Source of the DNA: Urechis unicinctus
Taxonomy: Eukaryota; Annelida; Polychaeta; Xenopneusta; Urechidae
NCBI GenBank assembly: GCA_034190875.2
Contig: CM067345.1
Coordinates: 24,653,392-24,717,391, forward strand
Reading direction: 5' to 3'
Length of the DNA stretch: 64,000 bases
Made by a program: the position numbers and the translations under genes. Numbering within the stretch: the stretch's first letter is position 1; each line of letters begins with the position of its first letter. This document shows, one piece after another, positions 1-13,579 of the stretch. The notes below the pieces were generated by a model, which was given only the letters and a program-made list of their open reading frames with translations, made no database searches and was not told the origin of the DNA.

Positions 1-1240
1 AACTTAAGTTAGCTAGAGTCGTGACAATTTGTAAGAGTTTCTGTACTGCCAGATTATGCAACGATTAATGTGAAATAGACTTATTGATTTTGTTAATAAG
101 CAGAATATTTTGTATGAATGTCAGTTTGGGTTAAGAGAAAATCATGATGCAAACATGGCTTTGACATATTTAGTGGATAAGATCATTAATGCATATGAAG
201 ATGACAAATGAATTCTTAGATTTAAGAAAAGCGTTTGATACCATTAATCACGATATTTTGTTAAGAAAACTCTACTGTTATAGTGTTCGAGGTATTGCGC
301 GTTTAAAAGTTATCTGACAGATAATGTGTCGTATGGTGAAACTAAATGGGTATGTAGCAGTATTAAATGTGGTGTCCCTCAAGGATCCATTTTAGGACCC
401 ATACTGTTTTTACTATATATTAATGACATTGTGCACATCTCAACTGTTTTAGTTCCAATTCGTTTTGCTGATGATACTAATATGTTTCCTGTTGGTACCG
501 ATATTGATAACATGATTCGAAAAATTAATCAAGAGCTTGATAAGCTTGTAACGTGGCTCAACACAAACAAGCTATCATTGAATGTACATAAGTCTCATCA
601 TGAGACGTTGTATGTAAACAACCAGATATTAACGAATGAAAACTGCACTACTTTCCTTGGAGTACGTCTTGATAGAAAATTAAATTGGTCATAACATATC
701 CAACATGAAAAATTGAAAATTGCTAAAAATGTAGGAATCTTATGTAAAGCAAGAAAAGTGTTTAAGTTGTTAACGTCAAAAACAATGTATTATTCATTTA
801 TCTATCTGCACATATCTTATTGTATTGAAGTATGGGGAAATGCTGCCAAGAAATATACTGACTCAGTTTTAAAGTTGCATAAATTATGCTGCAGAATAAT
901 GACAGGGTCTCCTAGACGTCCAATTTCTAGCCAAATTTTTATGATGCTAAATATTATGCTACTAACGAATGTGTATGAATATTTATATTCAAGTACAATT
1001 CAGGTATTTTGCCAAAACCATTGGACAAAATGTTTAAAAAAAAGCCTGATACTTTCGATGTTATAAATAGACAACAATTTCTACTATATGTACCCAAATA
1101 TAAAATGCAAATAGCTATTAACAGTACTATGTATCACGGCGTGAAATTGTGGAATGGTAAATGCAATACAATTAAACCATGCATGTCGTATTATGCTTTC
1201 AAAATGATTTTAAGAAAACACATTGTGGAAAAATTGTAAT
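1..1240 (+). mobile_element. Decayed LINE, reverse transcriptase 3' part
   Basis: The segment translates, in pieces and in changing frames, as the fingers, palm and thumb of a non-LTR retrotransposon reverse transcriptase. Readable blocks are FGLRENHDA near 130, the catalytic-region block GVPQGSILGPILFLLYIND at about 370-430, the polymerase FADD motif near 465, and a long thumb/C-terminal region ending at a TAA at 1236-1238. The style (LVTWLNTNKLSLN followed by FLGVRLDRKLNW) matches the jockey/CR1 group of LINEs. The copy is broken by in-frame stops near 210-240 and by at least two frame changes (near 300 and near 694-713). Its 5' part lies outside the window. It is an old, inactive copy; the exact clade is uncertain. 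Confidence 0.85.
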
Positions 1241-1349
1241 AGTATTCATAGGTAACTGTAAGCCAATGAGACCCAAGATTCTATTATTTTGCTGTTGAAT
1301 TAACCATATTAAATGATATTTGGCACACGCAATATCTTTATGGTTTTTT

Positions 1350-1465
1350 GTCTGGTCCATTCCTCTTTGTTTTGCGTCTGCCTGGTCCATTCCTCTTTGG
1401 TTAAGTCTGTCATGTCTGTTCTTTTTTTCTGGGAGTCTGCTTTGTTTGGTCCTCTTTGTGTTGTG
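1350..1465. repeat. Short imperfect 30-bp tandem repeat
   Basis: The string ctggtccattcctctttg occurs at about 1352 and again 30 bp later, and a shorter, more diverged copy (ttggtcctctttg) lies near 1447. The intervening sequence is pyrimidine-rich on the + strand. It is a small local duplication with no evidence of function. Confidence 0.55.
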
Positions 1466-3670
1466 TCTATTGAAGATCAACTGGGCAATTGTTACTTTTA
1501 TGTCAAGAGATATTATAAACAGAACATGTGTGAGACTGCTCAAGCCAAGACAAGGCGCATCATCACACAAAGCAAGCAGCTCATTGTTCTAAAGCTTGAC
1601 AGCACTTATTCAGCGAAGAAAACATTGAACGCAACAGGTTTCAGAAAAATTCCTCAGCCGAAAATTTACAGAAGCAATAGAAATTTATGCGTCATGAAGT
1701 GAGCAATATTCCCAGTTTCACATTGAATAACAAGAAACATTGTATATTGGAATTACCCTCAATATTTTTTTAAATAAATCAAATGAAGCATTGAATTGTC
1801 AATTTGTGAACTCTTTCAAGAATCCCTTCTTGTCTTTGTATGGATTCTGGTAATCTGTAGCATTTACTATTCTAATCCATAAACCTGGAGAGGATATCAA
1901 CCCAACGAACTGTTGTTCCCCAGCCTAAAATAAATGCATCAGTAAAACCACGCAAACCTATATAGGAATACAAGTTATAGATATAGATGCGTCAATCATT
2001 GAAGCCACTGTCTACTTAACCCTTTTCAAAACAGTGGATTAAGAAACATTACCAATATGCAACTTAATAAAACCACCCCTTGCACATATTGAGTCAGACT
2101 ATTGCATGCGTCTGACTGACTATCATTTGGTGCATAAGTTGCAATACATTAATGGCAGTATGAAAGTATTAAACTAAAACCAAATGATTGTGGGTTCGTG
2201 AGGTCAGACCTATGAACGCCGACCAATAGTCTTAAATCAGATGACGGTGCTATAAATTTGTACCGTAGACTAACATGTAGTGCGCATCATAAGGGTAAGA
2301 TCATCGATGGCGGAATATATGCGCAAACAACATTGCAATATATTTTCTCAACATAGGTTTTCTATTTATTTGTTATCTATTTATTCGAGAGTCCGATTGA
2401 AGTCACAGTTAACTGCCAGTCTGCCTTTCGTAAGTCCGCCAAAAGTTTGTTCAATATCAGTAGGGGCAACATTGTGATTGTAATCCAATTCTTGGTAGTA
2501 TCAGTGTTGAATTATTATAAATGTTTAATTACGCATGAATTAAATGCAACTGAATTGTTGTCTAGTCGACAAGCATATCACACATATCAGTACCGCAATC
2601 TGTTTATCACAGGTTCGATAGCATTCATCCACGGCTAACTTCAAGAGCATATTTTAAGGAAACAGCTGATATAGGACAGCAACATATGACAATTAGTCTA
2701 TAAATATCATTAACATTGTGTAGCTGTATGAAGAACCTCGCGGATCATATTATTTGATCACTGTCTTTCTAATAATAGCTTATCAAAAACAAGAATTATG
2801 CCCTTATTTATGGATGATACTGAAATGCCGGAACAAATTTGCAGGAAGTGTAGAGACAGGAAACTATCCTAGCGTTTGCATCGTGTCAGACATAACCTGT
2901 CCGCAGATGTATTTCACTGCAGTCTGTGTAACACGAACGAAGCAATGATTTACTTGATACGAGTTATGTGCTTGCAGTGGACATTCGACTGCTTGAATAA
3001 GATATTAAACAATTTTCATCTGCATCGACCTCAAACATGGCTCCGTTTTTTTCATTCGAACCAATGAAAATATGACAAGATAATATCGATTTGATAACAC
3101 ATCGTTGGTACCAAAACCTTTTTATGTCTTCTTTTTTTTTTCTTCTCCAGTCAAGGTTTTTCGGGCTTTTCAACATATCAACATGAAATTTTGGGGAATG
3201 ATAGATCAAGTTGGGACACAACTGCCGATCCAGTTTGACGCGCATACGCAGCGTTGGAGGCTTATGGGAAAGATTTTTCGTAAATTTTTTCCCCAATTTT
3301 CTTTAACTATCTCCTACATAACTACTGCAGTTACAAGCATATAAATTATATGGTTGTAACAAGCAATTATCGTAGCATGGAATAGGCGAAAAAAATACTT
3401 GTTTTCACCTTTTGTACTATGCATAATGACATGTATTTTAGAGTACCTATCGCGATTTTTGCTACGAGTTCTCTCCACGCTGATATCTCTGAAACGGCTG
3501 TATTTACGCACATGAAATTTTGTCAGTATTTAGAACTTGGCCTCGTGATGATGATTGTAACAGTATTTTTAGCATTCACAGTAACAAAAAACAGTAAAAA
3601 GGACGATTATTTTCAAGGTTTTCTACTGCAGAAGCTTAGCGCGCAGGCTAACTGCAGGTGCTCTTTAAGT
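1466..3670. other. Unassigned, no gene recognised
   Basis: I see no recognisable gene in this 2.2-kb AT-rich stretch. The open frames here are short (about 110 codons or less), overlap on both strands and match no family I know. The longest (2964-3296 minus, 3105-3344 plus, 3419-3688 plus) look like chance frames. Confidence 0.5.
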
Positions 3671-3842
3671 AGGCCAAACCTTAAGTAATCGACCAGAGGC
3701 ATTCATTGCTTGCCTTGGCTGGGTTTGCATTGACTTGGCTAGGGGGTCATGTCAAAACAGGCCAAACCTTACGTAATCGACCAGCGGCATTTATCACTTT
3801 CGTCGGCTCAATATTGACTTGGCAAAGGGGTCATGTCAAAAC
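3671..3842 (+). repeat. Tandem duplication, 88-bp unit, two copies
   Basis: Copy one runs 3671-3758 and copy two 3759-3842. Both begin aggccaaacctta, continue with gtaatcgaccag, and end with ggggtcatgtcaaaac. The copies differ at scattered positions and by a few bases in length, so the duplication is not very recent. Confidence 0.8.
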
Positions 3843-4039
3843 ATCTAAGCGGCAGCAGCTTGTTACTTATAATAGTGCACGTTACCAGCTCTCCTCGGTC
3901 AGAGTATATACTGTCTTTTTGTCTCAGCGACAGTGTGCACTGGATGTCCCCGTGCAAGCAAAGCGGGTATATATATACACAAACACACATACACGGTATA
4001 CACACAGGCGCTCGGTTTTCGATGCCAAGTGAGCGCCGA

Positions 4040-5400
<1,361 letters not shown>

Positions 5401-5505
5401 TTATGAAGCATAAAAATAGATAGACTCATTACCTGGCATATATTAATCCTAGATATATGTGCTCGTCATATAAGTTAGAGGTGGGGGGCTCAAGTCATAT
5501 ATGAG

Positions 5506-6983
5506 CTAAAAGTCATGCGGCCTGATCTTCATCTCTGTGAATTTCAGGGGATAGTTATATCCTCGCCAACTATAAAAATTATCAAAGTCCCCATATTCTT
5601 TAATGTTTTGGCTCTCTGTTTGTGCGTACAGACTGTTCAGGCTGGATTTATGACAACCCTCGTACCACCAAGTACCAGAGTAGGTTCTGGCACAATTCGT
5701 TTGGACCCTGTCATTATCTTGTTCCTTAGTAGAGAACTTTCTATTGTTGTGACTCCCCAGGCTGTGCCCTGAAGACATAAGAGATTACATATCAATTTGC
5801 TTGCCAAAATCTCGTTGTGTGATGACAAAATGATTAGTACAACATCCAGTCGAACTCCTCTAACATCTAAGTAAAGCATAATCATTTCTTTGAGAGCAGT
5901 TAACACAAGATGAACGATTGCTCACCTGCTGTTATCGTGTAGCTGTCGATAGTCAATTCAAACTTTGCCGCAGGTGCAGCAACATAGAAGAAGACATATA
6001 TGGCGTAAGCTAAGAAGCCATCGTGGTCCTGTAGGGCTACTCTCAGTTGCAGAGGCTTCCAGTCTGTCAGGAGGTGAAGCAACTCATTACCTGTCAATTT
6101 AAATCTGTGGATATGCATCATAAATGTTCCGGAAGCTACAAAGCTCTCGTGGTCTTGTCGGTCTACTCTCAGCAGGTGAAGCAACTCATTACCTGGCAAT
6201 TTAAACCTCTAGAAATGTGCTTATATATTTTTTGCCTCTTCCCTACTCTTTGCTTAATTCAACAAACAGCAAAAGGCTTTCCCATTATGCTCTGATTATG
6301 CATGTACATGCACACAAATTACAATTGAAGTATAAACACAATGGTTAACTATGTACACCGTGCCAGAACTCGCCAGTGATGTTGCGGTGTACGGAGTCTA
6401 GTTCCGGAAGAAGTCCACCGAGCCATCTTGGCTCCGTTGGAAAACCTGCATACGAAAAAGATGGAATCCGCACATTGCGCGACCGTATGATAGTCATCGA
6501 TGACTTAGACAAAAGGATGACTAATTGTTCGACTGTGCAACCCAGCATGTTAAATTAGGAATAACATAAAGTACAACACATCGTGGCAGGCGAATAATGG
6601 CGGAATAGCCTGAGTTGCACTGTTGGCTATTGAGATGGGGCAATGTCTATATTTGTCTTAACACTGATACAGCAAAAGTACGCAAACACGTATGTGCTTT
6701 AACTTAGGGAAGCCGCAACCAACCGCAAAGAACAGATAAGCCTACCAGCCACCCTCCCCCATCTGTCTCCATGTCACAATAGATGGATATAGGAATAGGC
6801 TACCCGTTGCTGCACATGTATGTACACTGTGTAAAAAGCGGACTCATACCCAGCTTTGTACAGGTCGACGCAGTCATGAGGTAAGAAGCCCTCGTACCCT
6901 TCATTTATCAACAGGCATGTAATGAACAGTAGCAATAAGTGAAATGTATTAGTTGACCTCCACGCAGTCTGATATAGCATCAC
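5506..6983 (-). pseudogene. Secreted fibrinogen-related protein (FReD), apparently broken
   Basis: Four exons on the minus strand assemble a small secreted protein made of a signal peptide plus one fibrinogen C-terminal domain, the plan of ficolin-like and FREP lectins. Exon 1 (6983-6746): hydrophobic signal FHLLLLFITCLLI, then PHDCVDLYKAGYESAFYTV and YCDMETDGGGWL. Exon 2 (6445-6359): VFQRSQDGSVDFFRN and NITGEFWHG. Exon 3 (6090-5926): GNELLHLLTDWKPLQLRV to TIDSYTITAG. Exon 4 (5768-5506): RKFSTKEQDND, CARTYSGTWWYEGCHKSSLN and the ending LKFTEMKIRPHDF, then TAG. All introns have GT-AG ends and the phases of exons 2-3 and 3-4 agree. Exon 1 needs a frame change between YTV and PIPISIYCDM and has a TAG just before PIPI. 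Exon 2 is about 10 bases short between FFRN and NITGEFW and shifts frame. I therefore call it a pseudogene; a polymorphic null or assembly errors are alternatives. Confidence 0.8.
6110..6192 (-). pseudogene. Duplicate, partial copy of FReD exon 3
   Basis: Just upstream (on the minus strand) of FReD exon 3 lies a second copy that begins with the same acceptor context and codes GNELLHLL, then RVDRQDHESFVASGTF. Compared with the working-looking exon (GNELLHLLTDWKPLQLRVALQDHDGFLAYA) it lacks the residues TDWKPLQL. No clear donor follows it. It is best read as a tandem exon duplicate decaying inside the intron; use as an alternative exon cannot be excluded. Confidence 0.65.
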
Positions 6984-9789
6984 AGTCCGCTAGACTTGAG
7001 TTTTCTAGTTCTACTGGTGATGAAGTAAGCAAACAATGTCTTCATATCAACCAAACAGCCTAACAATCAAAAATATATTACTCAGCAGTTGCTTCGTTAT
7101 GCTGCTGATTTACTTGGTTGCGAGAAACCTTGCCGGGGTCGTCCAGAGTGGGTTCAGTCTCAAAAGAAATTGTGTATCACTGCACGTATCTGGTAAGCTA
7201 GATCAAATGTGACCGGATTTATACAAAACTGGTTCAGCTGGACCCAAGAGAAAACCACCTAGTTGCATAGGTAGTATACTGCGGTTTGCTGTTTGTCAAA
7301 ACAACGATATCATACTCTCATATCGAAAACATTGAGAGGCGGACATAGGCATTAGACACTACAAGCAGATGTATGTTCGAACCCTTGGTGGTGCTTTGGT
7401 GACATTTGTAGAAAACTAATGCGAACAATCATATTGACTGATAGCTTGTTTTTTCTGTTGGATGTTAAAGTGGTGCTTAAAATTGAGATGGGTTGTAAGT
7501 AGGATGCATTCGTTCGGAACTATCCTCCAACAGCTCAGACACTGAAGCAATTGCGGTCAGCCTTTTTTAGCGATAATGTGCTGTGTTAATTCCTGCTAGA
7601 TGTTGGGAATACTAGCTCATGATAGGAACCCAGGGCAAAGTGTTTTGTTCGTAGCAGCATCTGCAAAGTTAGGGCTAAATCAGGGAAAATCATAGCCCAA
7701 TGATTCATCAAAGTACGACATTGTTGTAATTCCTTATCATAAGAAGGAAGTTATGCTCTGATTCGAGTCTTGAGTGGAATATGACTGTTAAGAGTCCTTT
7801 AAATCAGTGTGACAATATACACGAGTATTTCAGATTTAGTTTAAATGTTATATATAGAGGTGGTGCAAGGGTTTACTAGGGAGGGGAGTGGGGGAGGAGG
7901 GGGGTTACTCCCTATGGGGGTGGGGTAGGGGTACTCTTCTAGAAACAAAGATGGGAAGGGGCCTAAATTGGGCAAGAAATCCGACCCAAATCTGGACCGA
8001 CCCAAAGTGCGATAAGGGCACTCATTAATATTCCAAATCTTTGAAGAATGGACTCATAGATATATTGAATTAGCAATGTGTGACTCATTCATATACCTAA
8101 ATGGAATAATTAAATTGTTCGATTACTCAATGCTTTCCATATATCCCACCAACAGAACCACAAGTACCTGACAAGCAGACATTTTTTTTATCTCAACAGT
8201 AGGCTAGTAGCCTCGTCCCTGGCGGTCTTTGACGATCGGTTTTTATCGACAGCGCAGGTACGAACGATAGAGTAGATGGCCCAGACGCTGTGATAGATGA
8301 TTACTTTGCTATGTCTACCACTGACCGGCCAATTAATCTCTACTTGACAGTTTTAAAATACGACCCATTCATATACCTGGCCACAGCAAAATAAATATCG
8401 AACCATTGCTAAACCGACCAAGATGCCCGGAACACGTCTCATATTGGCGCCACAGCCCTACTAAATTTCACATAGGGAGAACCCCACCCCCTACACCGAG
8501 GATGTCCATATCACATAAAAACACGAACCATTCTATGCTTCACAATTCTTGTTGGTGTATAATAAAATGTTGCGTATGCGCAGAAGTTCGACAGCTGCGC
8601 AGTGAAGCGTCCTAGCCTTTTCCACCAAACCGATAGGTTATAATTTGAAACTTCATTTAGTATGTAGGGGCCTTTGATAACATTGAAATTACTCTGCGAT
8701 TCAAGGCCATGTAAAATGAGCATTATCGCGTGTGGTAGGGGCAGCGTTTTGAGGCTTTAAGCTGTTTTATGTCGTAGATCAGGAAAGATGGAAAAACTTA
8801 ATTTTATATTGTAATGTTAAAAATTGAATCTTTCTAAAAAATAATCAGAATACTGAATAACTAACAATTACTTGTTAACATTGTCAGTTCAATGGTGCTG
8901 ATTCAGTCCAATACTATATATTGCTTAACATTAATATGTAACAGAACCTTGATGAACCCAAATGACATTGTACTAAAAGCAATGGCCTTTAATACTCATG
9001 GTGAAAAGGTAAGTGTTTGTGTATTATATTAGTTATAGTATTTCATTAATGTAGTTCTTTCCGTTAATGACTATAATCTTCACGTCAATCTTTTGATTTC
9101 TCCTCGTTTCTCAGCATTTTTCGGTCGTACATAACCATAATGTGTTCAACGGTCATTAACACCAAGCCACTGTTCTATTAATTGAAAACTGTTATTGTTA
9201 ATAAACACATAGCAAATTCCTAATATTGTATAACTTTATTGATAATTCTGTTTCACTATATGCCATATTAAGATGGTGTGAAAGCGGAATCAGGTGATGT
9301 CGTAGCAGCCAATGACAGTATGCCACAGCTTGCGTCTCTGAGACGGAAACCACCAGCGGTAATTAGAACACCACTTGTTGCGACCAAGCAGTCCCTTGAC
9401 TTGCCTAAATCTCCTCTAAAAGGAAATGTGCCTTGGGTGATCTGTTTGGGGATGTGTTCGTGACACATGTTGAACCTGCCACATGTATCTATGAAAAGTT
9501 AAGTAAAATTTAACAAAACAGAACAGCTTTTGCCTCTTAACTACGACCCACTGCGGGTTAAACAGGATAAATATCCAATCTTATCAAATCTTGCATAGTA
9601 CTACATTATGTGAGTTGTTCATGTTTTTGTTTGACACTGTCTGGGTGACAATGACAATCATTAGTTTAGTCTGTTTTAAATTTTTATTCATTGCTTTATT
9701 TACGAATATCATTCCCATGTCTCTAATTGTTTTTATTTTAATGTGCCCAAATCATTTTGATTGATGAAATCTTGTGACCACTGTCGTTT
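6984..9789. other. Unassigned; G-rich block at 7870-7940
   Basis: No gene is recognised. A strongly G-rich stretch at about 7870-7940 (runs such as gtgggggaggaggggggt) is followed by AT-rich DNA. A C-rich stretch at about 8475-8500 (accccaccccctacacc) is partly complementary to it. The pair could be the degenerate inverted ends of a 0.6-kb element, but the match is poor. Confidence 0.35.
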
Positions 9790-10570
9790 GTGTGCTCACA
9801 TCCTCAAATCAAAGTGAGCTTTGAGGTCACCCAGCAGTATGTGTGGGAAAGGAAGTTGACTGATCAAATGATCAATTTCTCTCTGTATAATCTTGTAGCT
9901 TGGTGGTAGGTACAGAGAGCAGAGAGTTATGGTAATGCCTCTGACCATTAAATAGGCGTGTTCAGAGAATGGGGTTCAAAAGGGACACATTGCTTGACAA
10001 GTACATATGCCACTGCCATGGCTCTTTCGTACCATTAATATATCAGTATCCCTCGTGTTATCAGAGAATGGGGTTCATAAAAGGGACACATTGCTTGACA
10101 TTGGATGTACATATAGTAAGGGTGGTTTGTTGAAGCCCGAGGCGTCCGCCTGGGGCTGTTTGGAGCTTTGTGTTTAGGTGAAGGACGGACATAATCTTTT
10201 CCAGGCTACTATTGTGTATATTGCTTGGATCCTTTGATCTCTTGGAAGGTCTATCCACATTTGTTTTACTTACAGTATTGGAAAATTCATTTTTCTTATT
10301 CGGTACAGAGGATTTGTTATTTGAAATTGAATGCACAGGAGGACTACATTGGCTATGTCTCTGGCAGTGGTATCAGTGGCAGTGGAGTATAGCGCATCAT
10401 TTTGTGTGGCTGAGGGAAGGAGATGGTGTGTTGCATCGTTTTGATTTGTTTTTCTTCGATGTGGGACACAACCAAGAAAATGCTGGGTGGTCCCTTGAGC
10501 AGTTGATGCACTTGGTGTAAGTAACCTTTTGCGTGGTCTATCCACATTCGTGTTACCTTTAGCATTTGAT
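9790..10570 (-). mobile_element. LINE endonuclease remnant
   Basis: On the minus strand 9957-9798 reads VRGITITLCSLYLPP, then EIDHLISQLPFPHILLGD and LKAHFD. This is the characteristic middle of the APE-type endonuclease of jockey-like LINEs (usual consensus ITICSIYLPP ... ILLGDFNAH). The D-x-N step is altered to DLK, so the enzyme is dead. Upstream on the same strand, to about 10570, are low-complexity open stretches that could be remains of ORF1 or of the endonuclease start. They contain two internal duplications: gagaatggggttca near 9966 and 10063, and tctatccacatt near 10249 and 10538. Confidence 0.6.
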
Positions 10571-10619
10571 ATTTCTTTTTTCTTATTCGGTTCAGAGGAT
10601 TAGTTATTTGAAGTTGACA

Positions 10620-13230
10620 GTGATATCAAACAAATCTGCGTATCTGGTGTCATTGACACCGGGACATGCCGGTTACAACTTAATAAGAACGTAATTTAGA
10701 CATGCCAACATTGGCCATCAGTATTTGTCGAACTAGTGCCCGGGCAACTGCTCCGAAAGACCTGGGAAATATTCCATAATTGTATACCCTGGCATGTGTA
10801 TAATGTTTTGGTTGTTAGTCATACAGAAAGAACGCCCATGGTTTAATTCACATTTTATCGCTCGATGTTCACCGACGATATCCTTTACGATTAGCTTAGG
10901 CGTCTTTCTCTGCAGGAAACGTGAAGTACATATATTACACCAAATACCATGAAACGTCAAAGTAGTCAATCCATTGGTTTTCATGATAAATGAGTTAAAT
11001 GGACATGCACAGCATCCATACCCTAGTTTACGTTGTTGAAAATAAATAAAACATTCACGATAACAGTAATAAAATAAAACCCACCCACCCTCTTTGTGCT
11101 TTTGGCCTTCCATTTAGCAAATATAATTACGGTGATGGGTTACCATACATTTTAATATAGCTCAAAAAAGTACTGTACAACTAGCATCAACAATATAAAA
11201 CAACCAGCATCATGTACATCAACATGCTCAATTGTAGCAAGCTATTACTTCTAGTTAGGTGAGGCATTAACTAGACCTGTCTTGCAATTATGGATTAAAC
11301 AGGGGATCTGAATAAGATAACTGCACATTAATAAACCCCAACAATATTATGCGATTGAGGAATATTTGTGAACTTAGTTAAATGACCCCAAATATTACAC
11401 AACATTATTAGGGAAAACTATGCTCGGATAAATGATATTATATTCCTTTAAGACTAGGGCGCTAAATGATGCGAATGATATTCCAGGCACCAGGTGATGG
11501 TGTATGGTGAAGGGACATAATGCCGCAATGGTTAAGGCGCTTGACCTAAGGGCCATTGATAATGACCAGAGATTTCAAGACAAACTATTGCGCGCCATAT
11601 CACGTTGACACTGGTAGCATAGCATAAAAACATCTTCTATGTTGAAGCACTCCCTTTTATTGAAAAACAATTATACTTTTTTTGCTACTTTTTATCGTCT
11701 GGCTTTTATAGCTTACTCACAATTATTTGTGAAAGAACAGACAAGACATTTGCATGCATAAAATGCGATTCACTGACAACAAGTAACGGCCCATTGCATA
11801 TTCTTCATGTGTGGCGATTTATATTTCAAGTGTTTCTTGATATCAAGTTAGATGCCAGTCACAATCATATTCTAACGGTTCTTTTACCCCTATAAAAACA
11901 TGCGTAACTGTGGACGTAGGGCTTGGATATCTATTGTCATGATCTACCGATCGTGCAAACATACTTAGAGGAGGCATGTTGTATCTATGTCGCATCAGCT
12001 TATGGCGTCGTATGTCCTTATCTCGTCAATAATGTAACCATGGTGATTACTAGTATATGCACTTCCTGTATCTATGTTTACTATGCGTCGTGTCACAATT
12101 CTCTGTCATATATAGCTGCTCTGCCGGGGTTAAATGTACAATGTTGTTCTGTTTGCTGTTCAGACTGTTCTTCCTTAGCGGACATCTATATTTGGCGGCT
12201 CTGAATTTCCCATTTATGTTATCATGAAAATGTTATTCTTATGCGAAATCTTTCAACTAAGAAGATCATATCATATATCATATGTTTAGAGGATCAGCAT
12301 TTTTAGGTAAACAAATCCAACTTAGAAACATAAAAATCCTCGGGGCGCAAAACGAAAGTTACAGTTTAGCATTTCAATTCTATACACGCCTTCAAAATCC
12401 GACAATTAACGACATAACCCCTTGATCATTCCGATACAATGATTGAACAACCGGGGTAGGTCCTAATTGCCTGTTCCATAGTCTTAAGCAATAATTCCGT
12501 TGTGATGCGCGCGACCTTGTATTTGAACTCCATTTTCACGCGTTGACAGCATAGCTCCAGCCATCTGCTGTGATTTGTTGAATATCAATAATTATATGAC
12601 TCCCTTGAATAATAGTCATATCGCAATGCCTAGAGTGACATTTGCCTGTCATATAGCATTTTCAGCTAGAATATATTTGATTCTTTTCTCGTATATAAAC
12701 TGTGTGTGCAACAGAGCTATGTTACAAAGCTGTTATCTCTATTGAATTTAAAGATGATTCTTTTGTGATATGTAACTTTAAAGATGCTCTCATCATATAG
12801 AGAGTGAATAATTTAGAGCGGCTTCGGTGTATTTTGCAGCAAACATTTTGGATGATAAAGGATTTTCTACTGCAATGAGATACTATCTGTATTAAAGTTA
12901 CAAATTCCTGACTTATGCCACATAACTACACAGTGCAATATATCGTCAATCACAGAACCTGTTGCAGTGTGGTATAGGTGAAATAGATGATGCCACAAGC
13001 AGCAACAAGCTAATGGATAACGTGACGAAATGCTGAGTCAATACCATAAGCTAAACGTTTTATATTCAGACTGAATGTTATCGTCAGAAACGTGACTCAC
13101 ACAAGTCTGAGAATGCTCAGCTAATATTGAGTTGTGTAAGAGCAATATTTGTATGATTACAATATTTTAGCATGTGTAAAGCTAGAATTTCTAAGCTTTT
13201 CTTGCTTATGCACGCTCTTCGTTGTAGTAC
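10620..13230. other. Unassigned AT-rich DNA
   Basis: No gene family is recognised. Open frames such as 10733-11113 (minus) and 11923-12204 (plus) have no conserved motifs. The only structured item is the tRNA-like box at 11520. Confidence 0.45.
11518..11590 (+). other. tRNA-like (box A) sequence, possible SINE head
   Basis: The stretch gccgcaatggttaaggcgct closely resembles the D-arm/box A of Leu and Ser tRNAs (usual form GCCGAGTGGTTAAGGCG). About 40 bases downstream, agatttcaagac is only a poor match to box B. No acceptor stem or T-arm can be folded with confidence, so this is not a working tRNA. A tRNA-derived SINE head or a decayed tRNA pseudogene fits best. Confidence 0.35.
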
Positions 13231-13514
13231 TGTTACTCACTGCCTGTAGTTGCTGGAGTGGGGACTAATCAGAGGAAATCAACGCGAGTCCTGGAGTAGA
13301 GATGCTTATTTGGTTGATTTAATTTCAACAATGAAGCTCCCTGGAATCTCGCGGTCCGAATCGTTTCTCTGACTAGATGAATCTCTATGACTAACCCATC
13401 TGGACTCCTTATAAAGGGTCCCGCGATAGGCCAGGCTAAATAATCCCCACGTGACACGACGAGTCCACTTGGAGGGTGAACTCGCTTGCTGCGAGGATTG
13501 CTATCAGGGTTACA
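13231..13514 (-). mobile_element. Possible solo LTR fossil
   Basis: On the minus strand the segment opens TGTAACCC and closes GTAACA. It has a TATA-like cttataaag/ctttataagg block inside it and an AATAAG near the far end, the arrangement expected of a gypsy-type solo LTR. No target-site duplication is evident and no internal coding region adjoins it, so the assignment is tentative. The gggttaca/tgtaaccc pair at 13507-13546 also makes a small hairpin. Confidence 0.25.
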
Positions 13515-13579
13515 CTCCTCCCAAAGAGTGGTGTGATGTAACCCGGGCTCTCGTGCTGCTAATTAAGGGGGGAGGCTTT

